A DNA stretch of 64,000 nt, taken from UBA1309 sp047605645 (GTDB lineage Bacteria > Bacteroidota > Bacteroidia > Bacteroidales > Dysgonomonadaceae). The notes under the pieces were generated by a model. It saw only the letters and a program-made list of their open reading frames with translations, had not been told where the DNA came from and did no database searches. Shown here piece after piece: positions 1 through 10,321 of the stretch. The translations under genes were made by a program, and so were the position numbers. The stretch spans positions 54,236 to 118,235 of the forward strand of contig JASGFJ010000009.1 in the NCBI GenBank assembly GCA_047605645.1, read 5' to 3'. Each line of letters starts with the position of its first letter. Position 1 is the stretch's first letter.

Positions 1-1481
1 AGTTTTGAAGCTGGGTAAGTCGTGAAATCAAATCCGGCTCTTTCTCGTAATCTATTTATCGTATTGTCTAGATCTGATTGATTTATAGTTCCCAGTTCAC
101 ATTTTGCTTCGGCATAAATCAACAAGGCTTCTGCATATCTGAATTCAATCGCCACCTGAGCACTATTTGCAGCCAATTCTTGTTGCTCATAATTTCCCAT
201 CCAGTGTTTTATAACCCTATATCCGGTTTGTAACGCTCCCCCATAGGCTGTCAAAGGGTACGTGATCCCATTTTGTTTTATATCTGATGTTCCGTCGCTG
301 CCGTATATGGTTTTATATTCGCCGGGCTTGCATATTGTCTGAGTCAGACGAGGATCTCTGTTATCCAGCTCTTCCATGATTCCGTTCCATCCTTTAAACA
401 ACGGGTTATACACATAATTTCCTTCCGAGCCCCCAATATAGATCGGGCGTCCGTCAATGCATAAATAATCGTCAACGAACCCTTTTGTTGCACACATCGA
501 ATACCAAACACTATTGGCATTCCAATACCTTTGGAAAGCTGTCCCATGAGAAAGAGTCGTGCTATATTCTTTTGCCAATATAATCTCCGGATTTTTTTGT
601 CCTTCATTGTTCAGAAGCGTGAATAATTTCCAGTAAGGATTATTTACACCTGCCATCTCTTTGGTATACAAAGCATATCTTTTTCCGTCGATCAATGTTT
701 GCGATGCTTTGACTGCTTCTTCAAGATAGAAATTTGCATTGGGCAGATTCAATTCGGTATGGTATTTCCTGAATGTTCCTTCAAATAAGCAGAAACGGGC
801 TTTCAGAAACAAAGCCATATCCCGGGTTAAACGCCCTGTCGGCGCGGGAACGCTTTTATCCTCGAGCCACGTTACGGCAAAATTAAGACAATCCATGATC
901 GAATCCACCACCATTGCTCTTGAATCTCTGGGCTTGTACAATTCTTCAGAGGTTTCGTTCAGGTCTTTAGTCAACCAAGGTACATCCCCGAAGTAGAGTA
1001 CTTTTTTATAATAGTCCCATGCTTTAAAGAATTTGGCTTCGGCAGCACATGCATTCTTTTCCTCCTGAGTGATCTTTGCAACATGATAGTGAGTCAGGAA
1101 ATAGTTCACCTTCCTCAATTCAGTCCATGTCCAACCGGTAGTGACCCCACTGGCCGGACGAATAAATTTTGACGTTAATCGGTCCAAAGGATTTACCCCT
1201 GACCTCATTCCATTATCGGTCCAGAAATCATTAAATCCCAGGTGACTATGCGTGTTTCCGAAAGGAGGATATGCAGGGCTTCCACTATCAAATCCGAGGC
1301 CATGACCTTTGATGTAGTCATTATACAAGGCATTTAATGCTATTTGTAAATGCTCTTTGGTTTTCCAGAACTGAGCATCTGTTATATCTGTTTCGGGAAG
1401 TCTTTCCATAAAATCGTCATTACATGAATATGAAAATGTAAGTAACAATAAGACAGCTAAATATAAAATATTCTTTTTCAT
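1..1481 (-). CDS. SusD/RagB-like outer-membrane lipoprotein, C-terminus cut by window edge
   Basis: This is the surface glycan/nutrient-binding partner of the SusC-type channel encoded just upstream on the same strand. Translation from the ATG at 1481 gives a short signal peptide ending in a lipobox (LLTFSYSC, then NDDF), so the mature protein should be a lipoprotein. It then shows SusD hallmarks: an N-terminal segment with PETDITDAQFW, TPR-like helices with AEAKFFKAWDYYKKV, and, near the window edge, EFRYAEALLIYAEAKCELG followed by INRLRERAG, the usual RagB/SusD C-terminal helix region. About 490 codons are present and the stop lies beyond base 1. The gap to the susC stop is 78 bp and contains a palindrome, so the two genes are probably one operon. 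The substrate cannot be read from the sequence. Confidence 0.93.
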   Translation of the reverse strand, partial: MKKNILYLAVLLLLTFSYSCNDDFMERLPETDITDAQFWKTKEHLQIALNALYNDYIKGHGLGFDSGSPAYPPFGNTHSHLGFNDFWTDNGMRSGVNPLDRLTSKFIRPASGVTTGWTWTELRKVNYFLTHYHVAKITQEEKNACAAEAKFFKAWDYYKKVLYFGDVPWLTKDLNETSEELYKPRDSRAMVVDSIMDCLNFAVTWLEDKSVPAPTGRLTRDMALFLKARFCLFEGTFRKYHTELNLPNANFYLEEAVKASQTLIDGKRYALYTKEMAGVNNPYWKLFTLLNNEGQKNPEIILAKEYSTTLSHGTAFQRYWNANSVWYSMCATKGFVDDYLCIDGRPIYIGGSEGNYVYNPLFKGWNGIMEELDNRDPRLTQTICKPGEYKTIYGSDGTSDIKQNGITYPLTAYGGALQTGYRVIKHWMGNYEQQELAANSAQVAIEFRYAEALLIYAEAKCELGTINQSDLDNTINRLRERAGFDFTTYPASK

Positions 1482-1503
1482 ACAATTAATTTTTTTACTG
1501 TTC

Positions 1504-1531
1504 GTAGAGACGTTGCATGCAACGTTTCTAC
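1504..1531. repeat. 28-bp palindromic element between susC and susD
   Basis: The two 14-bp arms (GTAGAGACGTTGCA and TGCAACGTTTCTAC) are inverted copies with one mismatch. A close relative sits at 10835-10860. It lies in the 78-bp gap between the SusC stop and the SusD start, so it will be transcribed and fold into a hairpin. The two related copies in otherwise unrelated places indicate a dispersed palindromic element rather than a local terminator. Confidence 0.75.
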
Positions 1532-1559
1532 AGATTTTATGATGAATTTGTTTTATGCA

Positions 1560-4500
1560 TTAGAAACTCACTTGCACACCGATTGCCATGGATTTCATCT
1601 GCGGATAATTGGCTGAAATCAGTTCCGGATCAAATACACCGGGAATGTCTGTTATTTTGAATAGGTTATATGCAGCCACATTAAATCTCAGATGACTTAT
1701 TTTCAATTTGGAAAGTGTGGAAGAAGGAACCGTATATCCCAATACGATTTGTTTCAACCGAATGTAAGAACCATCAAAAAGATAACCGGTTTGAACTCTC
1801 GTGTTTTGTGCTCGTGCTCCATACAAAGGATACTTTGCATTCGTTCGTTCGGGAGTCCATGAATTGTTGTAAACTTCCCAGTTTCCGGTTCCACTCAGAT
1901 TTCCCCAGAACGTGGTATCGTCAATCCAAAGATCCCTCTTACCTATTCCGTTGAAGAACAAACTCAAATCAAAGCCTTTATAAGCAAAATTGGTTGTCAG
2001 ACCGAAGACGTAGCGTGGCGTGTTGTTCCCGATAATTCTTTTATCTCCGCTATCGTCTGCTGTATTGGAACCATAATTTACAGTTCCGTCCCCGTCCAGA
2101 TCTTTGTATAAAATGTCACCGGGATAATAGGTCAGATTCGAATTTTCAGGCATTTGTTTAAGGACTTTCACGTCTCCGTTCTTATCCATATAGGTGATTT
2201 CACCTTTGCTGTTAAAATCCTCTTTCTGAAGAATCCTGTCTGTTGTGTATCCCCATATTTCACCCCATTTCTTACCCTGGTAGAGTTTATTGTTATCATT
2301 AGCATCACTTAACAGTTTCGTATTGTTTCCATTGTATTTTGACAATTTACTCTGACTGTCTGATACGACTAATAGGACATCGTATCTGAGTCCACAGCTT
2401 AATTTGTCTTTCCACATCAAAGACAATTCCCAACCATTGGTATTCAAGACTCCCGAATTTTCATATGGAGCATCTGCCCCTAAAACCGAGGGCAGTGTTG
2501 CCCCTGGGGTCAACATATCTTTTGTTTTACGGTTATAAATATCAAAACTAGCATCCAGACGCCCCTGTAAGAGCGTAAAATCCAATCCTCCGTTAATTGT
2601 CACAGCGGTTTCCCATGTGTAGTTCTGACTAACCAGCTTTCCAGCATAAACACCAGGATACATCAGACCGGCGAAAACATAATCAGCTTGTGTGGCTTTG
2701 TCTAACAATTGCCTGAATCCATAAGCTGTGGCTCCATTCTGATTACCTATCGAGCCGTAAGAACCTCTTAACTTCAGATTATCCAACCACCCGCGGGTGG
2801 ACTTCAGAAAGTCTTCTTCTGACACGCGCCATGCTGCCGAAAATGAAGGAAATAGCTTGAATCGGTCATTTTTTACAAACTTGGACGAGCCATCGTATCT
2901 TCCGTTCAATTCGAACAAATACCTGTCGCTGAAATTGTAGTTTATTCTACCGAATCCTCCTCTGACAGACCAGGATTCGCGACTCTCAACAATCGTCCTG
3001 TTGGGATTTGTCAACATATTGAAAATAGGTAATTCATCTATGGAAATTCCGTTCCCTGTCATATTCAGTTGATCTGTGAAATAAGCTTCCTGATTATATC
3101 CCAGTAAAGCCGACAACGTATGTTTTTCCCCTAATTTAACCATGTAGTCGGCATACAGGTTCATCGTGAATAATTCGTCTTTATTTCTGTCTTTTTCCAA
3201 ATTACCCCGGTTAGAATTTGCATTAGAGGGAGTAAAACTATCCAATCCGATATAATACACAACCGGTCTCACCATGTTTGTTTCATAACTTGTCGGTTTG
3301 TAAATGAATTCTCCCTTCAGTTTAAATTCCGGAGTGATTTTAAATGTGGGATTCAAGCTGTACATCGACAAAGTTCTGTACGTTTTTCTATTGGCTCCCG
3401 AAGAATACCAAGACACAATATTGTCGGTAGGATACGATTGAGATAGATATTCATTAGGACCGATCCACAGCGGAATATTGATGTTACGTGCCGCTTCATT
3501 TCTCATGGCAGGCCAAAGCTCACCTTTGGTGTCGTTGCCGGATACGGGTTCTATATACCTGGATGTATTATAGGATGCCTTGACTCCAAGCTCGAACCAG
3601 TCTGTTATTTGTGCGTTCAGGTGGATAGAGCCATTAAATCTTCTCAGATTATCTTCCTGAATTTTATAAAAGCCCTCCTGGTTCTGGAATCCGAGAGATA
3701 CGTTGTAGTTTATTTTGGCGGTTCCTCCCGAGATGCTCAGATTATGCTTAACCATAGGATTCCAGTCACTAACAGCTAATTCAAAAGGATTATAATTTCC
3801 CACCCATGTCAATTTTTTAGGGTCGTTGTTCAAAAAAAACCAAGAATTATCGACACTGGGATTGGCTATATGTTTTTGGATTGCAGCCAAAATCTGTTCA
3901 TCGTCTGAGGAAATGCTTCCCCCCACTGTATAAACTTTCTGCATAACAGAAGCGTATTTCTGGGTATAAGCATCCAGCATATTCGGTTTGTGCGCAGGCG
4001 TATTCCATTGCATGTCAAACGAATAGTTTACACGAGCTTTTTCATTATTCTTCCCGGTTTTAGTTGTAACCAGAACAACTCCAAAAGCAGCCCGGGCACC
4101 ATAGATAGCCGAAGCCGAAGCGTCTTTAATGACTGAAGTGTTTTCTATATCAGCAGGATTAAGCAGGTTTAATTGTTCTGAGGATACTTCTATACCATCT
4201 ACCAAAATAAGCGGACTACTTTTCTTTACTTCAAAACCTTTTTTTGCATTGGTAGCATCCACTAAACCGACAGATGCTCCTCCTCGAATATTCAAATTCG
4301 GAGATTTTCCCGGCGACCCGCTTGCGATATCTATATTCAAGCCGGGGACTACACCTTGCAAGGCCTGCCCGATGTTGGTGACAGGTCTATTTTCAAAGGC
4401 ATCGGAGGAAATGTTCGCCACTGCACCTGTTAGATTTACTTTCTTTTGCGTTTGGAATCCGACGACAACCACCTCATCCAAAAGTTCGGAATTTTCGATT

Positions 4501-4817
4501 AACGTTATAATCAGATTCCTTTGATTTCCAACGGCAATTTCTTTAGTAATATATCCAACAAAAGAGATTAACAATACTGTTTTGGAATCAGGAACACTTA
4601 TTTTAAAATTTCCATTCAAATCGGTAGCAGTACCGCCTACATCACTTTTCTTGACAACAACTGTTGCACCGGTAATGGGTTCTTTATTCGAATCCAACAC
4701 TTTTCCTTTAATGATTCTGTAATCTTGAGCAAAAGCAATACATGTCATGTTGAACAAGGCGAGAGTCAACAGCAACATCTTTACATACAAGCTTTGCTTT
4801 CTTTGTTTATTTTTCAT
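1560..4817 (-). CDS. SusC/RagA-family TonB-dependent transporter
   Basis: This 1085-residue outer-membrane channel imports oligomeric nutrients with energy from TonB. In order it has a signal peptide (residues 1 to about 30, ending FAQ), a carboxypeptidase-regulatory-like beta domain (about 35-115), the family's DEVVVVGF segment, a plug with the LILVDGIEV and SVIKDASASAIYGARA motifs, and a long beta-barrel ending in an aromatic residue (VQVSF). The length is usual for SusC. The start ATG at 4817 gives a good signal peptide. It is followed by a SusD gene and diverges from a hybrid two-component regulator, the classical layout for a polysaccharide or host-glycan utilization locus. No glycosidase is visible inside the window; the locus continues beyond base 1. 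Confidence 0.95.
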   Translation of the reverse strand: MKNKQRKQSLYVKMLLLTLALFNMTCIAFAQDYRIIKGKVLDSNKEPITGATVVVKKSDVGGTATDLNGNFKISVPDSKTVLLISFVGYITKEIAVGNQRNLIITLIENSELLDEVVVVGFQTQKKVNLTGAVANISSDAFENRPVTNIGQALQGVVPGLNIDIASGSPGKSPNLNIRGGASVGLVDATNAKKGFEVKKSSPLILVDGIEVSSEQLNLLNPADIENTSVIKDASASAIYGARAAFGVVLVTTKTGKNNEKARVNYSFDMQWNTPAHKPNMLDAYTQKYASVMQKVYTVGGSISSDDEQILAAIQKHIANPSVDNSWFFLNNDPKKLTWVGNYNPFELAVSDWNPMVKHNLSISGGTAKINYNVSLGFQNQEGFYKIQEDNLRRFNGSIHLNAQITDWFELGVKASYNTSRYIEPVSGNDTKGELWPAMRNEAARNINIPLWIGPNEYLSQSYPTDNIVSWYSSGANRKTYRTLSMYSLNPTFKITPEFKLKGEFIYKPTSYETNMVRPVVYYIGLDSFTPSNANSNRGNLEKDRNKDELFTMNLYADYMVKLGEKHTLSALLGYNQEAYFTDQLNMTGNGISIDELPIFNMLTNPNRTIVESRESWSVRGGFGRINYNFSDRYLFELNGRYDGSSKFVKNDRFKLFPSFSAAWRVSEEDFLKSTRGWLDNLKLRGSYGSIGNQNGATAYGFRQLLDKATQADYVFAGLMYPGVYAGKLVSQNYTWETAVTINGGLDFTLLQGRLDASFDIYNRKTKDMLTPGATLPSVLGADAPYENSGVLNTNGWELSLMWKDKLSCGLRYDVLLVVSDSQSKLSKYNGNNTKLLSDANDNNKLYQGKKWGEIWGYTTDRILQKEDFNSKGEITYMDKNGDVKVLKQMPENSNLTYYPGDILYKDLDGDGTVNYGSNTADDSGDKRIIGNNTPRYVFGLTTNFAYKGFDLSLFFNGIGKRDLWIDDTTFWGNLSGTGNWEVYNNSWTPERTNAKYPLYGARAQNTRVQTGYLFDGSYIRLKQIVLGYTVPSSTLSKLKISHLRFNVAAYNLFKITDIPGVFDPELISANYPQMKSMAIGVQVSF

Positions 4818-4967
4818 AGGTTTTAATTTAAGTTAGTAAAAGGTTTAGTTGTATATCCACAAATACATATTATCAGGATTGTTACATAAATAAGGAAGTA
4901 GAAACAGCTACAGAACTGCGAACATTATCAAAAGAATAACACAAATTTAGATGACTTGCGACTTTCC

Positions 4968-5002
4968 GTTTTGCCTTAATTGCTTTTTGTTTTGCCTTAA
5001 TT
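4968..5002. promoter_or_regulatory. Two 14-bp direct repeats, 21-bp period, in the divergent susC / regulator promoter region
   Basis: GTTTTGCCTTAATT occurs at 4968-4981 and again, exactly, at 4989-5002. The 21-bp period is two helical turns, so two protein monomers would bind the same face of the DNA. The repeats lie in the 327-bp gap between the leftward susC (start 4817) and the rightward hybrid regulator (start 5145), about 150 bp upstream of the susC start. Spaced direct repeats upstream of susC are the usual binding sites of the AraC output domain of such regulators, so this is the likely operator. That role is inferred. Nothing else was recognised in this gap. Confidence 0.5.
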
Positions 5003-5144
5003 ATTAATCAATAGAAATGGCTTCTTTTATTCTTTTCACTTTACTTCGATTCTCCTATTTTTGATTATTCTTTAAAATTATCAAAGGTTCAATCTTTATT
5101 GAAAAACAACTTATCAGAATGTACCACCAGTCCTTATCAACAAC

Positions 5145-8100
5145 ATGCTTCAGCCTCTAAAATACATGAATCTCTTTTATTTCTTTTTCGTGTTTATCAG
5201 CTCAACTGATGCCAGCACAGCCGATTACCAATTCAGGACGTTTTCGCCGGAAGGGGGCTTTTACTACGACGGGATTACGTCCATACTTCAAGACAAGGAA
5301 GGTTTCATCTGGATTTTGATGAATAATGACTTATTCAGATTTAATGGCTATGAATACAAAAGATTTTATCCTTACTTTAAGAATATCGATCCAACCCACA
5401 AAAAGCAATTCAATGGCATGACAACCGATTCAGCCGGGCAATTATTTATCGGTACATCAAACGGATTATTCAATTATAACCGAGCTACAGACAGCTTCTG
5501 CAAGTTGTTGAAAGAAAACATTTCTTTTCTCAAAACAAATGCCCGCAACGAGCTATGGTTGGTTCAATCCAATAAATTTGGGCAATATAAAAACAATCGA
5601 CTCCAGGTGGCAACCTGTAACAAAACAGAAATAAACGATGTCAATGCTCTGGAAGACGATCAATCCAGCTTCTTTATTTCATCGGCCAATAACCGAATTT
5701 ATCGATATAACTATGAATCACAGACTTTTCATCTATTCTACCAATTCCCCGATTCATATCAGATCCAAACAATTAAAATACATCGCAATAAACTGTGGGT
5801 GCTTGTTGCGGGTAAAGGCCTTATTAAAATCGACATTCCGACGGCGAATATAGAAGACCGGTTTTATTCGTTTAGTGAGACCGATAAAGACAGTGCATTG
5901 ATAAGAACAATACTTATTGATAAAAATGAACTCATTTGGATAGCAACATTAAACGGAATATATATCGTTGACCCTCAAACAAAAAAGTATACACACTACC
6001 AACATTCCAAGACAGATCCTTACAGTTTACCCAATAATTCTGTTTGGACAATAACAGAAGACAGGCAGCGAAATATCTGGATAGGAACCTTTTCCGGAGG
6101 TTTATGTTACGTAAACCTGAATAAGAGAGACCGATTTAAGACATATACATCTACGAATATACCATTACATGCGAGCATGATAAGCGGGTTTGCAGAAAGT
6201 CACAATTTCATCTGGTTAGCAACAGAAGGAGGCGGATTGAATAGGATGAATAAGAAGACAGGAGCATTCACCGGTTATATGTCATACCCTAAAATATCCA
6301 ACTCTTTATCCTCAAACAATATTAAATCAATCGTATTGGATGCGAAAGAGAATGTGTGGATATCGACATTCAGAGGAGGGTTGGATTATCTCGATACAAA
6401 AAACGGCCTCTTCAGGCATTTCAAATACAATGCGAAAGATATAAACAGTCTAAGGAATAATAACCTGCGGAAAATTGAAGCAGAAGGTGACTCGGGTTTA
6501 TGGATTGCTTATCAGGAGAACAGGTTGATTTTATCTTACTATTCCTTCAAGCAGAATAAATTCGAACACTACCCATTTGGGAATTCGAACAAGCATCATT
6601 TCATCTTTGATCTTTACAAAGGCAATAATAATGCCTTGTGGATTGCCGCCCATGATAAGTTATACCGGATGAACACAACAACTAAAAAAATTACAGCCAT
6701 CGCTCCACCGGATTCATTCTATTTGGGCGCACTGACTATTTGCATAGATGGAAATGATAATCTTTGGATCGGAACCATCGGACAGGGTGTAATCAGGTAT
6801 AACACAAAAACCGGAATATATACCAAGTTCGGTGAGATCCTTAAATATAACGTGACTGCCATTTGCAGTATCTCCACTGATGACGGGAACAATATCTGGA
6901 TGGGGACGGATAACGGATTGTTTTGCTTTAATACGGCTACCGAGAAGCTGCAACGATTTGGAAAACACGATGGTTTGCAAGGCGATGTATTTTATCCGTT
7001 AGCTTCATTGAGAAGTAAAAACGGGAATTTATACTTTGGCGGAACAAATGGGTTTTCAATCGTGAATCCCAAAGAAATTATTCTCAATACCTTTAAACCA
7101 CGTGTAATTATCTCCGATTTCTACATCGACAACATCGCGACCATTCCATCCTCGAAAAATAAAGACGCCCACCCTGCTTTTACTTTTCCCAAAGAAATTA
7201 CACTAAAACATACACAATCTAACTTTGGATTCGGTTTCTCGTCCGACAACTATTTAATACCCGAGAAAACAAGATTCAAATACCGATTGAAAGGGTATGA
7301 CGAGAGATGGATTGAGGTAAATGCATCGAACAGAACTGTATTTTACACCAAAGTGCCGGTGGGCAGCTATACATTTGAAATATTAGCCGCAAACAATGAC
7401 GGCGAATGGAGCGATACACCTGCAGTTGTCCATATTCAACGATTGCCTTCTCCCTGGTTAAGCTGGTACGCTTATCTTGTTTACTTTGTATTGCTGGTTG
7501 CCGCACTATTGCTTATCATAAGACATTTCATTCAACAGAAAAAAATGAAATTGCAGTTGTATCTGGATAGATTGGATAAGGAAAACAAAGAAGAAGTATA
7601 TCAGACCCAATTGCGCTTCTTTACAAATATTTCGCATGATTTCAGAACACCGCTGTCTCTTATGCTCGCCGCTCTGGAGAAACTCAGAATGGAAGGATTG
7701 AAGGAACACTACTACCGTATCCTGCATGGTAATTCACAACGGCTCCTCAATCTGGTTAACGAATTGATGGATTTCAGAACCATCCAGAATGAAAAGATGC
7801 CATTGCACGTGGAAAGTACGGATATAAATCACCTGCTGAAGCAACTCGCTTTTGATTTCAATGATTATGCCAGGCAGCGGAAAATCGATTTTAAAGTAAC
7901 AACAGATGAAACACTGCCCAAAGAATTATATATAGACCGAAAGATTTTGGAAAAGATCATTCTCAACCTGATAAATAACGCTTTCAAATATAACCATAAC
8001 GGAGGTTTTGTGCATGTTGAGACCTACTTTGACGTAAATGCTTTTATTTCCAAACACCCATACAGCTACACCATACAGGGAAAAGAAACTCCAAGCAAGC

Positions 8101-9242
8101 AATTCATCATTGCAGTACGAGATTCCGGAATAGGAATCTCCAGGGATTCTATCGCATCCGTTTTTGAACGTTTTTACAAAGTTCAGACCGTCAACTTCGA
8201 CTCTCATCTAGGCACAGGTATTGGCCTGGCTTTAGTGAAAAGTCTGGTGTTGCTGCATAAAGGAATAATCAGCGTATACAGCGAACGGGAAAAAGGGACG
8301 GATATGGTTATACGGCTATCTCTCACCCCTGATGTATATAGAAATGACGAGTTCTTGAAAAAGAAGAATCTGATGCTCGAAAAAGAAGAAATCGGTGATG
8401 GAGATAAGAAAATGTCAGGACGAAAAGACAGTCAAACATCTACCCAAAAAGAGATTGACAACAATACGGCTAAATCGAACCGGAAACATATTTTAATCGT
8501 CGAGGACAATGAGGATCTCCGCCATCTTATCAGCGATTTTTTATCGGCATATTATAAAATCACAGAAGCAAGCAATGGATTGATTGCATCCAACTTACTC
8601 CAGGATTTACAAATCGACCTTATCATTAGTGATATTATGATGCCCGAAAAGGACGGTATCGAGTTCTGTAAAGAGATGAAGAATGACATCAATTATTCCC
8701 ACATTCCATTTATCCTTTTAACAGCGAAGGCGGGTGTTGACAGTAAAATAGAGGGGGCTGATTCTGGTGCGGATATTTATTTCGAAAAACCTGTAGATTT
8801 CAGGCTTTTGCTCCTTTCGATTCAGAATGTATTTAAACGACAAAATCAATTGAAAGAATATTATGCAAAGAACTATTATGCCGACACGGCAGAACTGGCA
8901 GCAAACAAACACGACAAAAAGTTTCTGGCACAACTTGTCGGAATATTAGACCGGAATCTTGACCAATCGTATATGGATGTCAATTACATTGCTTCGGAAA
9001 TGTTTATGAGCAGAAGCAAGCTCTATTCAAAAATAAAAAGCCTGACAAATAAATCAATTATCGAATTCATGACAAGTTATAGGTTGAGGGTGGCGGCACG
9101 TCTAATCGTGGAGGAAGACATCAGCGTAGGGGAAGCGATGAACAAGGTTGGAATAGAAAGTCAATCGTATTTTACCCGTGCCTTTAAGAAAGAGTTTGGA
9201 GATACACCGACTTCTTTTATCGCAAAACACAAGAAAAAATAA
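5145..9242 (+). CDS. Hybrid two-component system regulator (sensor, kinase, receiver and AraC output in one protein)
   Basis: This 1365-residue inner-membrane regulator senses a periplasmic ligand and controls the adjacent sus locus. Visible parts in order are a signal peptide or N-terminal anchor (about 1-27), repeated Reg_prop-type propeller motifs such as LWIGTIGQGVIRYN and IWMGTDNGLFCFN (to about 640), a Y_Y_Y domain (YRLKGYDERWIEV region), one membrane helix (about 770-792), a histidine-kinase core with phospho-acceptor ISHDFRTPLS near 828, HATPase boxes (NAFKYNHNGG, DSGIGIS, GTGIGLALVK), a receiver domain (HILIVEDNED, phospho-acceptor Asp in ISDIMMPEKDG near 1162, Lys in FEKP) and a C-terminal AraC helix-turn-helix (about 1268-1365). 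A second in-frame ATG at 5166 also gives a plausible signal peptide. All catalytic motifs look intact. Confidence 0.96.
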   Translation: MLQPLKYMNLFYFFFVFISSTDASTADYQFRTFSPEGGFYYDGITSILQDKEGFIWILMNNDLFRFNGYEYKRFYPYFKNIDPTHKKQFNGMTTDSAGQLFIGTSNGLFNYNRATDSFCKLLKENISFLKTNARNELWLVQSNKFGQYKNNRLQVATCNKTEINDVNALEDDQSSFFISSANNRIYRYNYESQTFHLFYQFPDSYQIQTIKIHRNKLWVLVAGKGLIKIDIPTANIEDRFYSFSETDKDSALIRTILIDKNELIWIATLNGIYIVDPQTKKYTHYQHSKTDPYSLPNNSVWTITEDRQRNIWIGTFSGGLCYVNLNKRDRFKTYTSTNIPLHASMISGFAESHNFIWLATEGGGLNRMNKKTGAFTGYMSYPKISNSLSSNNIKSIVLDAKENVWISTFRGGLDYLDTKNGLFRHFKYNAKDINSLRNNNLRKIEAEGDSGLWIAYQENRLILSYYSFKQNKFEHYPFGNSNKHHFIFDLYKGNNNALWIAAHDKLYRMNTTTKKITAIAPPDSFYLGALTICIDGNDNLWIGTIGQGVIRYNTKTGIYTKFGEILKYNVTAICSISTDDGNNIWMGTDNGLFCFNTATEKLQRFGKHDGLQGDVFYPLASLRSKNGNLYFGGTNGFSIVNPKEIILNTFKPRVIISDFYIDNIATIPSSKNKDAHPAFTFPKEITLKHTQSNFGFGFSSDNYLIPEKTRFKYRLKGYDERWIEVNASNRTVFYTKVPVGSYTFEILAANNDGEWSDTPAVVHIQRLPSPWLSWYAYLVYFVLLVAALLLIIRHFIQQKKMKLQLYLDRLDKENKEEVYQTQLRFFTNISHDFRTPLSLMLAALEKLRMEGLKEHYYRILHGNSQRLLNLVNELMDFRTIQNEKMPLHVESTDINHLLKQLAFDFNDYARQRKIDFKVTTDETLPKELYIDRKILEKIILNLINNAFKYNHNGGFVHVETYFDVNAFISKHPYSYTIQGKETPSKQFIIAVRDSGIGISRDSIASVFERFYKVQTVNFDSHLGTGIGLALVKSLVLLHKGIISVYSEREKGTDMVIRLSLTPDVYRNDEFLKKKNLMLEKEEIGDGDKKMSGRKDSQTSTQKEIDNNTAKSNRKHILIVEDNEDLRHLISDFLSAYYKITEASNGLIASNLLQDLQIDLIISDIMMPEKDGIEFCKEMKNDINYSHIPFILLTAKAGVDSKIEGADSGADIYFEKPVDFRLLLLSIQNVFKRQNQLKEYYAKNYYADTAELAANKHDKKFLAQLVGILDRNLDQSYMDVNYIASEMFMSRSKLYSKIKSLTNKSIIEFMTSYRLRVAARLIVEEDISVGEAMNKVGIESQSYFTRAFKKEFGDTPTSFIAKHKKK

Positions 9243-9481
9243 ATCACAATACCAGAACATAAGCTCTTAAGCAATAAACAAAAATAAAATAAAGCAAATT
9301 ATATTCAGTAAATAATGCCTCATTCTGTGCTAGATGCAAGCTGCATCCGAGCAACTCTCTTCTGCCCTGTTTTCTGATGAATGGCTACCCTTCAGAAATT
9401 TCCCGGGCGACAAGGGACGGAATCATCCGTATTATACAAGCATTGAATTAGAATAAATATTTCTTTATTCGTGTGAGAGAT

Positions 9482-9882
9482 TCAATCTTTGACCTTTTTC
9501 AAACCAACCCCCAAAATAGGATGCTCCTTTGGATTTTGTATGTAAAGCGAATTGTTATTATCTTTCAATTGGTAGAAAAGCTTGAAGTCTGAAGGTTTCG
9601 ATACTATAATAAGAGATTCTGTAAGCAGCTACTTCCCATAATCATCTTTGCCTTCATATTTCAATTCATCTGATCCTGAAACAGGAGCATATAATTGGCA
9701 GGTAACCATATTATCCTTAAATGTATATACCAATGAGTCTTTGGCATAAAGGCCATACCATTCTTCAGCTATAAAATGATTATTCAGACAATTAACATCA
9801 CCTGAATCTGAATTGTCATTACGACAAGAGTGAAACAGAAATCCACCAAAGATTAATGTTGCTACAATAAATACTTTCTCAT
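9482..9882 (-). pseudogene. Small lipoprotein gene broken by a frameshift and a stop codon
   Basis: Reading leftward from the ATG at 9882, the frame dies after seven codons. Shifting by one base, which is equivalent to restoring one A in the AAA run of codon 3, gives an uninterrupted lipoprotein signal (IVATLIFGGFLFHSC) followed by RNDNSDSGDVN. The downstream frame is then cut by a TAG after KDDYGK and continues in the same frame to a TGA at 9482. It would have encoded a secreted lipoprotein of about 130 residues, family not recognised. One deletion and one nonsense change in an otherwise readable frame argue for recent inactivation. Confidence 0.6.
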
Positions 9883-9978
9883 AATTAATTCGATATTAAA
9901 ATTCATGAATAGAAAATCGAATTCTTCTACCCACAAAACGATATTGAAATAAGCTCAGTTATATTTGCATACCAAAAA

Positions 9979-10179
9979 ATGCGGAATAGATTTCCATTGT
10001 TAAATGATACCGACTTTAAAATATGTTGCCTGGTTTATACAAAGTTTTCCCGTACGGAGATTTCGTTACTATTGGGATTATCAGCCAGTACAATTTTATC
10101 TCGTAGTTCTTCTATCCGGAAAAAACTGGGAATTGATGAATATGGAAATATTGCAGAATATATAAAACGATTAGAATAG
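9979..10179 (+). pseudogene. C-terminal remnant of a TPR/helix-turn-helix regulator
   Basis: The 66-residue frame reads as the last part of the Bacteroidota regulators that carry tetratricopeptide repeats and a LuxR-like C-terminal helix-turn-helix. It has NDTDFKICCLVYTKFSRTEI, then LLGLSASTILSRSSSIRKKLGI. The sensor and TPR portions are absent, so the piece is only the DNA-binding end. A TANNTTTG-like element (TATTTGCA, 9961-9968) lies just before the ATG, so expression of a stand-alone fragment cannot be excluded, but decay is the simpler reading. Broken genes flank it on both sides. Confidence 0.5.
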
Positions 10180-10321
10180 CAATATCATCGAACAAATGCT
10201 TCGTCCCGGCATAAAGGTCTTAATAAGATAAAGAAATTGAGCATAAGACAAAAACTCCGGAAACAAAACCAAAAGATATTCAACCCGCAAATGCCTCTTC
10301 TACTCCTTGAGTTTAGAAAGA

